A stretch of DNA of 64,000 nt from Gemmatimonadales bacterium (GCA_009840115.1 VXOJ01000011.1:62001-126000), one strand, 5' to 3'; counted from the stretch's first letter, positions 24,578-34,085 are shown. Notes: generated by a model not told the origin, from the sequence alone. Numbers and translations: made by a program.

Positions 24578-25810
24578 TTGAAAGCTCCCGGGCGGGGCCG
24601 CGAGGCGGCGATGGTCTTCATCTTCATCACCGTCTTCATCGACGTGCTGGGGATCGGGATCATCGTCCCGATCCTTCCCGAACTCATCAAGGAGTTCACG
24701 GGCGGAAGTACGGCGCGCGCGGGACGGTGGTTCGGCGTGCTCGCAGCGACCTACGCCGTCACCCAGTTCTTCTTCGCGCCCATCCTGGGGTCGCTCTCGG
24801 ACCGGGTCGGGCGCCGGCCCGTCATTCTGATCTCGCTGTTCGGGCTCGGGATCGACTACATCATCATGGGGCTCGCGCCCTCCATCGGCTGGCTCTTCGC
24901 GGGGCGCCTCATCGCAGGCGTGATGGGCGCGAGCATCACCACGGCGAACGCATACGTCGCCGACGTGTCCGAGCCCGAGAAGCGGGCCCGGAACTTCGGA
25001 CTCATCGGCGTCGCGTTCGGCCTCGGCTTCATCTTCGGCCCCGCGGTCGGCGGGCTCCTGGGCGGGATCGACCTGCGCCTCCCCTTCTTCGCCGCGGCGG
25101 GACTCGCCCTCGTAAACGGGCTGTACGGCGTCTTCGTCCTCCCGGAATCGCTGCCGCCCGAGAAGCGCGACGCCTTCAGCTGGCTGAAGGCCAACCCGGT
25201 CGGGAGCCTCTTCGTGCTGCGCTCGTACCCGCTGGTGGCGGGCCTCGCCGTGTCGTTCGTTTTCATGATCCTCGCCCAGCGCGGGCTGGAGACGGTCTGG
25301 GTCCTCTACACGGGCCACAAGTTCGGGTGGGACGAACTCGCGAACGGCCTGTCGCTGGCGCTGGTGGGACTCATGGCGGCCCTGGTCCAAGGGGTCCTGG
25401 TTCAGCCTGTGATCAAGCGCACAGGGGAGCGCCGCGCGATCCTCGGCGGGCTCGCGCTGGCCGTGATCACGTACCTGGGCTACGGCCTCGCCACGCAGGG
25501 GTGGATGCTCATCGCCTTCATCATCTTCGGCTCCATCGGGGGCGTGGCGGGCCCCGCGCTCCAGAGCCTCGTGGCCGGAGCGGTGGAGCCGCAGGACCAG
25601 GGGAAGGTCCAGGGCGGCCTCCAGTCGCTCATGAGCCTGACGAGCATCCTGAGCCCCCTGATCTTCACCAGCCTCCTGTTCAGCTACTTCACGTCACCCG
25701 CCGCCCCGGTGGAGTTGCCGGGCGCGCCCTTCCTGCTCGGCGCCGTGATGTACGCCACGGCGTTCGTGCTCGTGTTCCGCCTCTTCCGCCGCATCCCGGC
25801 CGACGGATAG
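24578..25810 (+). CDS. MFS transporter, TetA-like drug:H+ antiporter family
   Basis: 410 residues from TTG 24578, chosen because GGAGG lies five bases upstream; ATG 24611 would begin directly at the first TM. Twelve TM segments are expected. TM1 reads FIFITVFIDVLGIGIIVPIL, and motif A GSLSDRVGRRPVILISLFG lies between TM2 and TM3. Then come MGASITTANAYVADVSEPEK and GLIGVAFGLGFIFGPAVGG (motif C), all typical of the DHA1 TetA(A/B/C)-like subfamily. Substrate unknown; efflux is likely. It lies 61 bases after the ARPP-1 gene and could be read through from its promoter. It ends 34 bases before the convergent peptidase gene. Confidence 0.9.
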   Translation: MKAPGRGREAAMVFIFITVFIDVLGIGIIVPILPELIKEFTGGSTARAGRWFGVLAATYAVTQFFFAPILGSLSDRVGRRPVILISLFGLGIDYIIMGLAPSIGWLFAGRLIAGVMGASITTANAYVADVSEPEKRARNFGLIGVAFGLGFIFGPAVGGLLGGIDLRLPFFAAAGLALVNGLYGVFVLPESLPPEKRDAFSWLKANPVGSLFVLRSYPLVAGLAVSFVFMILAQRGLETVWVLYTGHKFGWDELANGLSLALVGLMAALVQGVLVQPVIKRTGERRAILGGLALAVITYLGYGLATQGWMLIAFIIFGSIGGVAGPALQSLVAGAVEPQDQGKVQGGLQSLMSLTSILSPLIFTSLLFSYFTSPAAPVELPGAPFLLGAVMYATAFVLVFRLFRRIPADG

Positions 25811-25844
25811 GCGTCGGCGCCCAGACGTCTGCTGGCACTCGGCC

Positions 25845-27956
25845 TCAGGACACTCCGAGTTGCTGGAGGAGGAAGGCGAGTTCCATCGCGGCGTTGCGGA
25901 CGTTGCGGCTGAAGGAGCGGCCGCCGGCGTGGCCCGTGCGCTCGTCGTAGTCGAGGATCACCGGCCGGCCGGAACTCGAGGCGGCCTGGAGGCGCGCGGC
26001 CATCTTGCGGGCCTGCAGCGGCGGCACCCGGGTGTCGAGGTCGCCCTGGGTGAGCATGACCGCGGGGTAGGCCACGCCGTCGCGCACGTTCTGGTACGGG
26101 GAGAAGGTGCGGAGGACATCGAACTCCTCGGCCACCGCCGCGTTCCCGTACTCCAGGAGCGCCGGCATGTTGTTCGTGTCGGTGAACTGGTAGAAGCGGA
26201 CCATGTCGAGGTCGGGCAGGCCGCAGTAGACGGCGCGGAAGAGGTCCGGCCGCTTCGTGAAGGAGGCGGCGACGAGGAGCCCGCCGTTGCTGCCGCCGCG
26301 GATCGCGAGCCGGTCGGGGTTCGTGTAGCCGTTCTCGACCAGCCACTCCGCCGCGGCGATGAAGTCGGCGAACACGTTCGGCTTGTTCTCGAGCATGCCG
26401 GCCCGGTGCCATTCCTCGCCGAACTCGCCGCCGCCCCTCAGCGTCGCCATCGCGTACACGCCACCCTGTTCCAGCCACGCCGCGGCGCGGGCGTCGAAAC
26501 GGGGCAGCAGGTTCACGTTGAAACCGCCGTACCCGTACAGGAGGGCGGGGCTTCGCCCGTCCAGCGCGAGTCCCCGGCGGTGGGCGACGTACATCGGGGC
26601 CCGCGTCCCGTCCTCCGAGGTGTACCACACCTGCTTCAGTTCGTACTCCGAACCGTCGAAGGGGACGGATGACGGCCGCCACTCCTCCGATTCCATCGTC
26701 TCGAGGTCGAGCTTGAGGATGGTGGAGGGGGTGAGAAGCGATGTCAGCGTGAGGAGGGCCTCGTTCTCGTCATCTCCGTGCGAGCGCAGCGTCGCCACAT
26801 GGTGCGCGGGAATCGGGATCTCGCCCTTCACGGCGCCGTCCGGCCCGTAGCGCACGATCCGGCTGCTCACGTCGCGCAGGTAGTCGGCGTACAGGTCTTC
26901 GCCGATGAACCGGTAGCCGGTGAGGAGATCCTCGCCCTCGGGCAGCACCTCCCGCCACCGCGCCGGATCCGGGTCGGGGTTGTCGAGGTCCACCGCGAGG
27001 ATGCGGTTCCTGGGCGCGTCCAGGTTCGTGAGCAGGTAGAGTTCGTCCTCGACGAAGCGGGTGCTGAAGCGGGCGGGCGCGCCGACGATGAGCGGTGCGG
27101 GCGCCGTCCCGGAGCGGAGGTCGTGCAGGTAGACGTCCGTCCGCGCCCAGCCGTGCTGTACGGTGTAGACGTGCCACCGGCCGTCGCCCCCCTGCGAGAA
27201 GCCGATGAACCGCTCCGGGCCGTGCCCCTCCCCGAACAGCTCCTCGTCCTCCTCGAGGTCGGTCCCCAGCCGGTGATATCGGATCCGTGCGCCCGTCTCC
27301 CGCGACCGGCGGCTGTAGTAGAAGCCGTCCCCTTCCGGATCGAAGAAGACGTTCCCGTACAGGTAGGTCGGCAGGCGGTCGGGCAGGTCCTCGCCACTCT
27401 CCAGGTCGCGGACGCGGTACTCCCGCTCGTCCCGTCCCCCGTCCCGGACGGCGTAGATCATGAGGCGGCCGTCCGGCGAGAAGTCGATGATGCTCACGCT
27501 GGTCGTGGCGTCATCGCGGAGGTCGAGCGGGTCGATGACGACCTCGAACTCGCCTGCGGGGTCGATCGGGGTCTCCTGCGGTTCGTCCGGCGCCGGCCTG
27601 CGGTAGATCGCTCCGACCTCCCGGCCCGGCTTCCGGAACGAGAAGTACTCGTAGTCCCCCGCCCCGCGCGGGAAGATCGCCCCGGGCGCGTCCATCAGCT
27701 CGCGCAGCCTGCCCTCGAGACCCGCGCGCACCGGCGTGTCGCCGACGATGCGTTCCGCGTAGGCGTTCTGCTCGGCGATCCAGGCGCGGGTCTCGGGGCT
27801 CTCCTGGTCCTCGAGCCACCGGTAGTCGTCCGTGAACTCGACGTTGTGCAGGGAGTCGACGACGGGAATCCGGGCCGTCTCGGGCGGGGGCGGCCAGGCC
27901 TCGCACGCCGCCACGCAGACGGCGAGCGCGGCCAGCCGAAGCGGCGGGAGAGCCAT
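25845..27956 (-). CDS. Exported prolyl oligopeptidase (S9A family)
   Basis: 703 residues. A lipoprotein-like leader (LRLAALAVCVAAC) precedes the N-terminal prolyl-oligopeptidase seven-bladed propeller (DYRWLEDQESPETRAWIAEQ at the start) and a C-terminal alpha/beta hydrolase domain. The catalytic Ser556 is in RGGSNGGLLVAAS, the Asp in TQGDLDTRVPP and His676 in ERTGHAGG. The GYGGFNV oxyanion-loop motif is also present. It cleaves short Pro-containing peptides, here probably outside the cytoplasm. It is the last gene of a three-gene run from 30248. Confidence 0.93.
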   Translation of the reverse strand: MALPPLRLAALAVCVAACEAWPPPPETARIPVVDSLHNVEFTDDYRWLEDQESPETRAWIAEQNAYAERIVGDTPVRAGLEGRLRELMDAPGAIFPRGAGDYEYFSFRKPGREVGAIYRRPAPDEPQETPIDPAGEFEVVIDPLDLRDDATTSVSIIDFSPDGRLMIYAVRDGGRDEREYRVRDLESGEDLPDRLPTYLYGNVFFDPEGDGFYYSRRSRETGARIRYHRLGTDLEEDEELFGEGHGPERFIGFSQGGDGRWHVYTVQHGWARTDVYLHDLRSGTAPAPLIVGAPARFSTRFVEDELYLLTNLDAPRNRILAVDLDNPDPDPARWREVLPEGEDLLTGYRFIGEDLYADYLRDVSSRIVRYGPDGAVKGEIPIPAHHVATLRSHGDDENEALLTLTSLLTPSTILKLDLETMESEEWRPSSVPFDGSEYELKQVWYTSEDGTRAPMYVAHRRGLALDGRSPALLYGYGGFNVNLLPRFDARAAAWLEQGGVYAMATLRGGGEFGEEWHRAGMLENKPNVFADFIAAAEWLVENGYTNPDRLAIRGGSNGGLLVAASFTKRPDLFRAVYCGLPDLDMVRFYQFTDTNNMPALLEYGNAAVAEEFDVLRTFSPYQNVRDGVAYPAVMLTQGDLDTRVPPLQARKMAARLQAASSSGRPVILDYDERTGHAGGRSFSRNVRNAAMELAFLLQQLGVS

Positions 27957-27975
27957 GGCGCCTCCTGTCAGGCGG

Positions 27976-28851
27976 TCAGGGGGTGACGGTCACCCGGACG
28001 TAGGCGTTGCTCCAGCAGCACTGGTCGCCGCCGGCGCTGTCGTTCGCGTCCCAGTTGTCGACGCGCGCGCGCAGGACGTACTCGCCCGGCTCGCTGAACG
28101 TCGCCGCGGTCATCGTCTCGCCGGTCCCGCCCTCGACCGTGATCTGCCACGGCTCGAACTCCACCGGCGCGGCGGGCCCCTGGTGCTTGAACCAGCTCAC
28201 CTCCACGTCGACCGCCTGGTTCACGAGGTCCTCGGGGTCGCGGACGGAGACCTCCTCGGTCCACAGGTGCAGCGTCAGGGGTTCGCCCACCCGAGCCGTG
28301 CGCGGTTCGCCCCACACGCCCTGGACGTGCTGGCCCGCCTCCCCCTCGGGGTCGAAGCGGACGAGGGGCGGTATCGACCCCATGGCACGCGGTCCGTAGT
28401 CGAGCTGCAGCGCCGGGGCGAACACGCGGGCCGGCACGGGATACGTCACGCCGTTCGAGGTGATCGTCCACACCACACGCTGCTCGCCGTCACCGTACGA
28501 CGCGGGCACGGTGACGGAGAACACGCCGCGGTCCCGGCGCGGCCGCACGGGGAAGTGCGTCGGCTGCACGCCATCGAACTCGGCCGGCTCGATGAAGTTG
28601 TCCGGGCCGATCGGGATTTCGATGACTTCCCGGGTGTTCAGGTTGAAGTAGCCGAAGGAGAAGGTGAAGGTGCCGTCGTCGTTCCGGTACCAGCCCTCGA
28701 AGAACGGAGCCACCGGCTCGCCCTTCGGAGGGATGGGCGCGAGCGGAAGGCGCTGCACCTGCTGGGCGTGAACGGGCGCCGGCCCCCCGACGAGGGCGAC
28801 CGGCGCCACCTGGGCTGCGACCATGGCGGCCGCGATATGTAGGCTGCGCAT
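27976..28851 (-). CDS. Secreted protein of unknown function with Ig-like C-terminal region
   Basis: 291 residues from ATG 28851. A Sec signal (MRSLHIAAAMVAAQVAPVAL, cut after PVHAQ) precedes a region with FEGWYRNDDGTFTFSFGYFN, a YxxNxDG(S/T)-type motif found in many secreted proteins of this kind of bacterium. Further on are EVSWFKHQGPAAPVEFEPWQ and, near the C-terminus, an Ig/FN-like strand set (EPGEYVLRARVDNWDANDSA, then DQCCWSNAYVRVTVTP) with a CC pair. I do not recognise a named family. It sits 8 bases after the cytochrome gene and 19 bases before the peptidase gene, so it is in one operon with them. Confidence 0.7.
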   Translation of the reverse strand: MRSLHIAAAMVAAQVAPVALVGGPAPVHAQQVQRLPLAPIPPKGEPVAPFFEGWYRNDDGTFTFSFGYFNLNTREVIEIPIGPDNFIEPAEFDGVQPTHFPVRPRRDRGVFSVTVPASYGDGEQRVVWTITSNGVTYPVPARVFAPALQLDYGPRAMGSIPPLVRFDPEGEAGQHVQGVWGEPRTARVGEPLTLHLWTEEVSVRDPEDLVNQAVDVEVSWFKHQGPAAPVEFEPWQITVEGGTGETMTAATFSEPGEYVLRARVDNWDANDSAGGDQCCWSNAYVRVTVTP

Positions 28852-28859
28852 GCCTCGGC

Positions 28860-30248
28860 TCAGTTGTCGTCGTTGCTGCTGTCGCCGGCGTCGTCGTCGG
28901 TCGCGAGCTTCTTCTCCCGCTCCTCGACGAGCCGCTGGTAGCCTTCCTCCGTGAGGTGCGTCACGGCGAGCCACGCGTGCGACATCTCGTCGCCCGTGCG
29001 CGCGCCGCGCGCGTACCAGATCTCCGGATCGGGGGTCAGTTCGTTCTCCGCCGTGTTGTCGTACCACCCGGTCATGACGAGCACCGTCCCGGGCGGGAGC
29101 AGCGGCGCCACGTCATCCTCGTAGATGTAGCTGTGATGCCAGCGAGCGTCGAAGTCCGTGACCATGCTGATGAGTTCGAGCCTGCCGTCGGGGTAGAGCG
29201 CCTGGATCGACATCGCGTGCAGGTGCACATGCCCGTGCGGTTGGAAGCTGTCGAGCCTCACGGGGTGGTCCCACCGGTAGAACCCCTGTGTCATCGCGGT
29301 CCCTCCCGGCGCCAGCGCGATGTCCCCCCTGAGAGGGTAGAGTCGCAGGTCCTGCTGGAACTCGGGCTCGTAGCCCTCCTCGTGGAACCAGATCCCGAGT
29401 TCGACCTGGTCGCCGGGCACGTCGTATCCCATGGGATAGTAGTGGGCGTCCCACTCGATCCTGTCGTTCACCTTCAGGAGCCGACCCGCATCCGTGGGCA
29501 CGATCTCCCCGACCTTGCCCATCGCGTACTCGGACAGGCTCTGGATTCGCTGGTACTCCCCTTCTTCATTGAGTCTCAGGAGACGGGGGATCGCGTGGTG
29601 CACGACCTGACGCCCGGCGGGGAAGGAGGGACGCGTCTCGAACGCCATCACCCAGCGGTCCTCCTCGAGTCCCGTCGGCACCTGCGGCCGCCACCAGGTG
29701 TCTCCGCCCTCGGCCGGGACATCGAACGGCTTCGACTTGATCACGTGATCGGGCGGGCCGAGGATGTCCTCGAGCTGCCACTTCTGCTCGTTCGGCCACT
29801 CGATCGGGGGCGGCATGTCGGCCGGATCCCCTTCGGGCGCCCCGGCGTCGGCCCAGGCGACGATCGTCCCGATGTCCTCCTCGCTCAGCCGCCAGTCATC
29901 CTTGATGTCCTGGATGCCGACGCCCGTGTCGAGGTGGAACGGGGGCATGAGCCGCTTCGAGACCAGCTCCTTCATGCGAGACGCCCAGCGGCGCGTGTCC
30001 CGGTATTCGAGGAGCGGCATCGGACCCACGGAGCCCGGCCGGTGGCAGTTCTGGCAGTTCGCCTGGAGGATCGGTGCGACGTCCTTCGAGAACGTGACAT
30101 CCGCCTCGGACCCTCCGGCACCGTTCGCGGCCGGGCCCTGTCCGGCGAGATCCCGGAACGTGAGACCCAGGGCAAGGGGCACGATGAAGACGGCGAGGGC
30201 CGCTGCATGCGACCAGGCATGGCTCGAGTGACGATGCGATCCACGCAT
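28860..30248 (-). CDS. c-type cytochrome fused to a copper type II monooxygenase-like domain
   Basis: 462 residues with one N-terminal hydrophobic segment (AAALAVFIVPLALGLTF). A single c-heme motif CQNCH (C65, C68, H69) lies in VAPILQANCQNCHRPGSVGP, with a likely Met ligand in MPLL. The rest (about 160-430) resembles PHM/DBM-type copper monooxygenase folds: VVHHAIPRLL, then QPHGHVHLHAMSIQAL, WHHSYIYEDD and a TGWYDNTAEN segment. The HH and HxH pairs are where the two coppers bind in that fold. Oxidation chemistry is plausible but not shown. It faces the PQQ dehydrogenase gene across a 198-base gap in which I see no clear promoter. Confidence 0.8.
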   Translation of the reverse strand: MRGSHRHSSHAWSHAAALAVFIVPLALGLTFRDLAGQGPAANGAGGSEADVTFSKDVAPILQANCQNCHRPGSVGPMPLLEYRDTRRWASRMKELVSKRLMPPFHLDTGVGIQDIKDDWRLSEEDIGTIVAWADAGAPEGDPADMPPPIEWPNEQKWQLEDILGPPDHVIKSKPFDVPAEGGDTWWRPQVPTGLEEDRWVMAFETRPSFPAGRQVVHHAIPRLLRLNEEGEYQRIQSLSEYAMGKVGEIVPTDAGRLLKVNDRIEWDAHYYPMGYDVPGDQVELGIWFHEEGYEPEFQQDLRLYPLRGDIALAPGGTAMTQGFYRWDHPVRLDSFQPHGHVHLHAMSIQALYPDGRLELISMVTDFDARWHHSYIYEDDVAPLLPPGTVLVMTGWYDNTAENELTPDPEIWYARGARTGDEMSHAWLAVTHLTEEGYQRLVEEREKKLATDDDAGDSSNDDN

Positions 30249-30446
30249 GAGGCAACCTCCTCCAGATGGAACGGCTCCGCCGCTGCTTCCGGCGACTCCT
30301 CTTTAACGCCCTGATACAGTGCAAAGAAACATCGCCTGCGTGCAAGGAGACGTTGCGTCCCGGGAAACGCGCGTCCACGATGGAGTGTTATCCTTGCCGT
30401 ACACCGGACGGCGAACTTCGGAAGAGAGAACAGCGAGAGCGGACGG

Positions 30447-32513
30447 ATGATGAAGAACCACTGGAGCTGGCGGCCGAGCAGCGCCCTTCTTCTCCCCCTT
30501 CTCTTCGGAGCCATCGCGGGCGCCCCCGTCGCGGCGCAGGGCCCGGGCGTGGAGGGAGCCGCGTGGACCTACTACGGGGGCGACGCCTGGCACACCCGCT
30601 ACACGCCGGCGACGCAGATCGACGCCTCCAATTTCGAGAGCCTCGAGGTCGCGTGGCGCTGGGACGCTTCGAGCTTCGGGCCGAGCACGGCGCGGGCCAC
30701 GCCGTCCTACGTCGACGGGAAGCTGATGACGGTCACGGGCGAGAACCGTCACGTCATCGCCCTCGACCCCACCACGGGACGGCTCCTGTGGAGCTTCGCC
30801 GAACCCATGACCTGGCGGCACGAGTACTCGATGCGGAAGGCCTACGGGAAGGGCGTCGCCTACGCCGAGGTCGGGGGCCGCGGGGTCGTCTACATCATCA
30901 GTCCCGGGTTCTTCCTCTACGCGCTCGACGCCGAGACGGGACGGCCGCTCGAGAACTGGGGCGAGGCGGTGCCGCTGCCGGGATTCCCATCCTCGGGGAC
31001 GGTGGACCTGGTGGCGGACCTCATCGAGGGCTGGGGACCGTGGGAGGACCTCAACCAGGAATACGATCCGGATCAGGGGATGCCGCTCGAGATCGGCTAC
31101 ATCACCGCGTCGTCCCCTCCCATCGTCGTGAACGATGTGGTCGTCGTCGGCAACTCCGCGGAGCAGGGGTACAACCAGACCCGGAAGGAGATGGTCCCGG
31201 GCGATATTCTGGCCTATGACGCGCGCACCGGCGAGTTCAAGTGGAAGTTCCACATCATCCCGCGGCCGGGCGAGTTCGGGCACGAGACGTGGGAGAACGA
31301 CGCCTGGCAGTGGACGGGTGACGTGTCCCCGTGGGCGCCGCTCTCGGCGGACCCCGAACTCGGACTCGTCTATCTCGTGACGAACGGCGCCACGATCGAC
31401 TACTACGGCGGTTTCCACCCCGGCGACAACCTCTTCGGCACGAGCATCGTCGCGCTCGACGTGGAGACGGGAGAGCGCCGCTGGCACTTCCAGTTCGTGC
31501 GACACGACATCTGGAACTATGACACGCCGACCGCCCCGATTCTGATGGACGTCGTCGTGGACGGCCGACCGATCAAGGGCGTGTTCCAGGCGACGAAGCA
31601 GTCGTGGCTGTACGCGCTCGACCGCGAGACGGGCGAGCCGATCTGGCCCATCGAGGACCGACCGGTCCCGCAGTCGAAGGTGCCGGGCGAGAAGCTCGCC
31701 GAAACGCAGCCGCACCCGACGTGGCCCCTGCCCTACGACCTGCAGGGCCGCACCGAGCAGGACCTCATCGACTACACGCCCGAACTGCGCGACATGGCGC
31801 TCGAGTACGCGCGTGATAACGACCTCTTCGTGCCGCTGTTCAACCCGCCCACGCACGTCGGGAACCCGGACGGCGAGGGCGCGGCGCTCATCTGCCCCGG
31901 CGGGGGCGGGGGCGCGAACATCACCGGGCCGCCCGTCGCGGACCCCGTGAACGGGATCGTCTTCGTCACGTCGACCAGCGGGTGCTCGCCGGTCATGGTG
32001 GCGCCGGGGATCGAATCCGAACTCGACGGGCCGGACCAGACGGGCGTCACCCACTCCGAATTCTCCCGCGCGATCGGCGTCGTGACGGAGAGCACGGCGG
32101 ACCAGGCGACCATCGAGGGGCTGAGGATCTGGAAGGGGCCGGTGGGGCGGATCACGGCGATCGACGTGAACACGGGCGAACACCTGTGGATGATTCCGCA
32201 CGGCGATGCGCCCGAGCGGCAGCAGGCGGTGATCCGCGACCATCCGATGCTGCAGGGAGTGGACGTGAATCCGAACCAGGGCCGGCGCGGCCATTCCGCC
32301 ATGGTTGCAACTCCGACGCTCCTTCTTGCGTCTGGACAGACGACCGATGGCACGCCGCACCTGTTCGCGATCGACAAGCGGACCGGCGAGCGCGTGGGGC
32401 AGGTGGAGTTGCCCGGCAACACGCGCTACGGGATGTCGAGCTGGGTCCACGAGGGCAAGCAGTACGTGATCATTCAGCTGACCGATGGGCTTGCGGCGCT
32501 GGCCCTGCCCTGA
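30447..32513 (+). CDS. Periplasmic PQQ-dependent dehydrogenase (quinoprotein, GDH/alcohol-dehydrogenase-like propeller)
   Basis: 688 residues from ATG 30447. A signal peptide (SALLLPLLFGAIAGAPVAAQ) precedes an eight-bladed propeller with tryptophan-docking repeats: ALDPTTGRLLWSFAEP, ALDAETGRPLENWG, AYDARTGEFKWKF, ALDVETGERRWHF, ALDRETGEPIWPIE, AIDVNTGEHLWMIP and AIDKRTGERVG. WNYDTPTAPILMDV and the GGGGGANITGPPV loop resemble membrane-type quinoprotein glucose dehydrogenases. There is no TM anchor and no cytochrome domain, so electrons would leave to a separate carrier. The divergent cytochrome gene at 28860 is a candidate. The substrate alcohol or sugar is unknown. A sequence of 58 bases follows before the next gene. 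Confidence 0.9.
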   Translation: MMKNHWSWRPSSALLLPLLFGAIAGAPVAAQGPGVEGAAWTYYGGDAWHTRYTPATQIDASNFESLEVAWRWDASSFGPSTARATPSYVDGKLMTVTGENRHVIALDPTTGRLLWSFAEPMTWRHEYSMRKAYGKGVAYAEVGGRGVVYIISPGFFLYALDAETGRPLENWGEAVPLPGFPSSGTVDLVADLIEGWGPWEDLNQEYDPDQGMPLEIGYITASSPPIVVNDVVVVGNSAEQGYNQTRKEMVPGDILAYDARTGEFKWKFHIIPRPGEFGHETWENDAWQWTGDVSPWAPLSADPELGLVYLVTNGATIDYYGGFHPGDNLFGTSIVALDVETGERRWHFQFVRHDIWNYDTPTAPILMDVVVDGRPIKGVFQATKQSWLYALDRETGEPIWPIEDRPVPQSKVPGEKLAETQPHPTWPLPYDLQGRTEQDLIDYTPELRDMALEYARDNDLFVPLFNPPTHVGNPDGEGAALICPGGGGGANITGPPVADPVNGIVFVTSTSGCSPVMVAPGIESELDGPDQTGVTHSEFSRAIGVVTESTADQATIEGLRIWKGPVGRITAIDVNTGEHLWMIPHGDAPERQQAVIRDHPMLQGVDVNPNQGRRGHSAMVATPTLLLASGQTTDGTPHLFAIDKRTGERVGQVELPGNTRYGMSSWVHEGKQYVIIQLTDGLAALALP

Positions 32514-32571
32514 CGGCCACTCGGGCCGGACGGGCTGAACCTTTCTCAAGAGCCTAAGGAAGAAACAGAAA

Positions 32572-33243
32572 ATGCTGCGTGAACATCTGAATTCCGGACG
32601 CGCGGGCGTCTGCATCGCCGTGGCGCTGTCCGTCCTCGTCGCGGGGGCATGCATCGAGAGCGAGGACACGATGGAGCCCGTGCCCGCGAACGAAGCACCG
32701 GTCGCGGTCGGCGCCGTGCCGCCGCTGGCCGTGGCGGCCGGCGACCATGTCATGGTGGACGTGTCGGGCTTCTTCCAGGATCCGGACGGCGACCCGCTGG
32801 TGTACGGCGCGGGCACATCGAACGCGCTCGTGGCCGGCGTCTCCGTCTCGGGCAGCACGATGACCGTGGTCGGGGTCGGGACCGGCCAGGCGGCCGGGTT
32901 GATCTTCGCCCGCGATCAGGCCGGCGGCGAAGCCGTGCAGAACTTCCTGATCACGGTGCCGAACCAGCCGCCGGTCGCGGCCCAGGCGCTCCCGGCGCTG
33001 AGCCTGACCACGGGCCAGGTAAGCCAGTTGAACCTGTCGCAGTACTTCAGCGATCCGGAGGGCGACGACCTGACGTATAGCGTCACGACCGGCAACACGC
33101 TTGTCGCGGTGGGCGCGGTGTCGGGCAGCACGCTCACGGTGGTCGGCGTGACGGTGGGGAGTACGACGATCACGGTCACGGCGCGGGACTCGGACGGCGG
33201 CGAGGTCCAGCAGCAGACGCCGGTCGTCGTGAGAAGCCGCTAG
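32572..33243 (+). CDS. Lipoprotein with two Ig-like/cadherin-like repeats
   Basis: 223 residues. The leader VCIAVALSVLVAGACIES carries a lipobox (VAGAC). Two tandem beta-sandwich units follow: NEAPVAVGAVPPLAVAAGDH with FFQDPDGDPLVYGAGTS, and NQPPVAAQALPALSLTTGQV with YFSDPEGDDLTYSVTTGN. The DPDGD/DPEGD acidic motifs are typical of calcium-binding cadherin-like domains (putative Ig). It is likely a surface or periplasmic adhesion or scaffold protein. It is followed by 77 bases without a clear terminator. Confidence 0.75.
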   Translation: MLREHLNSGRAGVCIAVALSVLVAGACIESEDTMEPVPANEAPVAVGAVPPLAVAAGDHVMVDVSGFFQDPDGDPLVYGAGTSNALVAGVSVSGSTMTVVGVGTGQAAGLIFARDQAGGEAVQNFLITVPNQPPVAAQALPALSLTTGQVSQLNLSQYFSDPEGDDLTYSVTTGNTLVAVGAVSGSTLTVVGVTVGSTTITVTARDSDGGEVQQQTPVVVRSR

Positions 33244-33320
33244 CGGGATGTGACCCGTCCGGGGATTGCTTCGTGTTAGGAGTGGCAGACGGACAACCCG
33301 GTTGGCTTGAAGGAGGTAAC

Positions 33321-34067
33321 GTGAAGTACCGATTCAGACAGTCCTCGGTGGCGGCCGTCCTCGTCGTCGTCGGGGGAGCCTGGGCGGCCGAATCCCTCGC
33401 GGCGCAGGACTTTCTCTTCGGGCGTCCTGCCGCCACGCTCGGCGTCCGAATCGGGTACGCGATACCCCGCGCGGACAGCGAGGTCTTCGATTTGACGCGT
33501 AGGGAACTGACGGTCGACAAGGAGGACTTCAACGCGGTGGCGCTCGCCGCCGACCTCGGCATCCGGCTCTCCGACCGCATCGATCTTGCGGTGGGCATCG
33601 GGTTCGAGAACAGCGAAATCGACTCCGAGTCACGCGAATTCATCGGCACGGACGACCTGCCGATCCTGCAGACGACGGATTTCCGCCGCATTCCGTTCAC
33701 GGTCGGCCTGAAGGCCTACCTCACGGAGCGGGGACGGCGGATCAGCGATCTCGCCTGGATTCCGGGCAAGTTCGCTCCCTTCGTCGGAGGCGGCGTCGGC
33801 TTCATGTGGTACGAGTTCGAGCAGGAGGGCGAATTCGTCGACTACGAAACGCTGGACATCTTCCACGACTACTTCTCGTCCAGAGCCGGATCCTCGCTCG
33901 CCTACGTGACGGCCGGATTCGACTACTCGCTCGGGCTGCGGTGGATTCTGACCGCCGAAGCACGTTATTCTTGGGCCAGCGCGGATATGGGCGGACACTT
34001 CATCGGGTTCGACAGGATCGACCTGAACGGACTCCGTGCCGCGTTCGGCTTTTCGGTACGGCTGTAA
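33321..34067 (+). CDS. Outer-membrane beta-barrel protein, unknown function
   Basis: 248 residues from GTG 33321, chosen for the near-ideal AAGGAGGTAAC just upstream; the longer frame from 33273 lacks such a site. A signal peptide (SSVAAVLVVVGGAWAAESLA, cut near AAQD) is followed by alternating amphipathic strands (ATLGVRIGYAIPRADSEV, RIDLAVGIGFENSEID, FAPFVGGGVGFMWYEFEQ, LAYVTAGFDYSL) ending in LRAAFGFSVRL with a terminal aromatic/hydrophobic strand. This fits an eight-to-ten-strand OmpW/OmpA-like barrel. Function unknown. It lies 18 bases before the next gene. Confidence 0.78.
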   Translation: MKYRFRQSSVAAVLVVVGGAWAAESLAAQDFLFGRPAATLGVRIGYAIPRADSEVFDLTRRELTVDKEDFNAVALAADLGIRLSDRIDLAVGIGFENSEIDSESREFIGTDDLPILQTTDFRRIPFTVGLKAYLTERGRRISDLAWIPGKFAPFVGGGVGFMWYEFEQEGEFVDYETLDIFHDYFSSRAGSSLAYVTAGFDYSLGLRWILTAEARYSWASADMGGHFIGFDRIDLNGLRAAFGFSVRL

Positions 34068-34085
34068 ACCTCGAGGTATGGTCAC

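Noticed and set aside
30303-32858. Long minus-strand frame opposite the PQQ dehydrogenase
   Set aside because: Overlaps a gene with seven clear propeller motifs; composition is that of a shadow frame.
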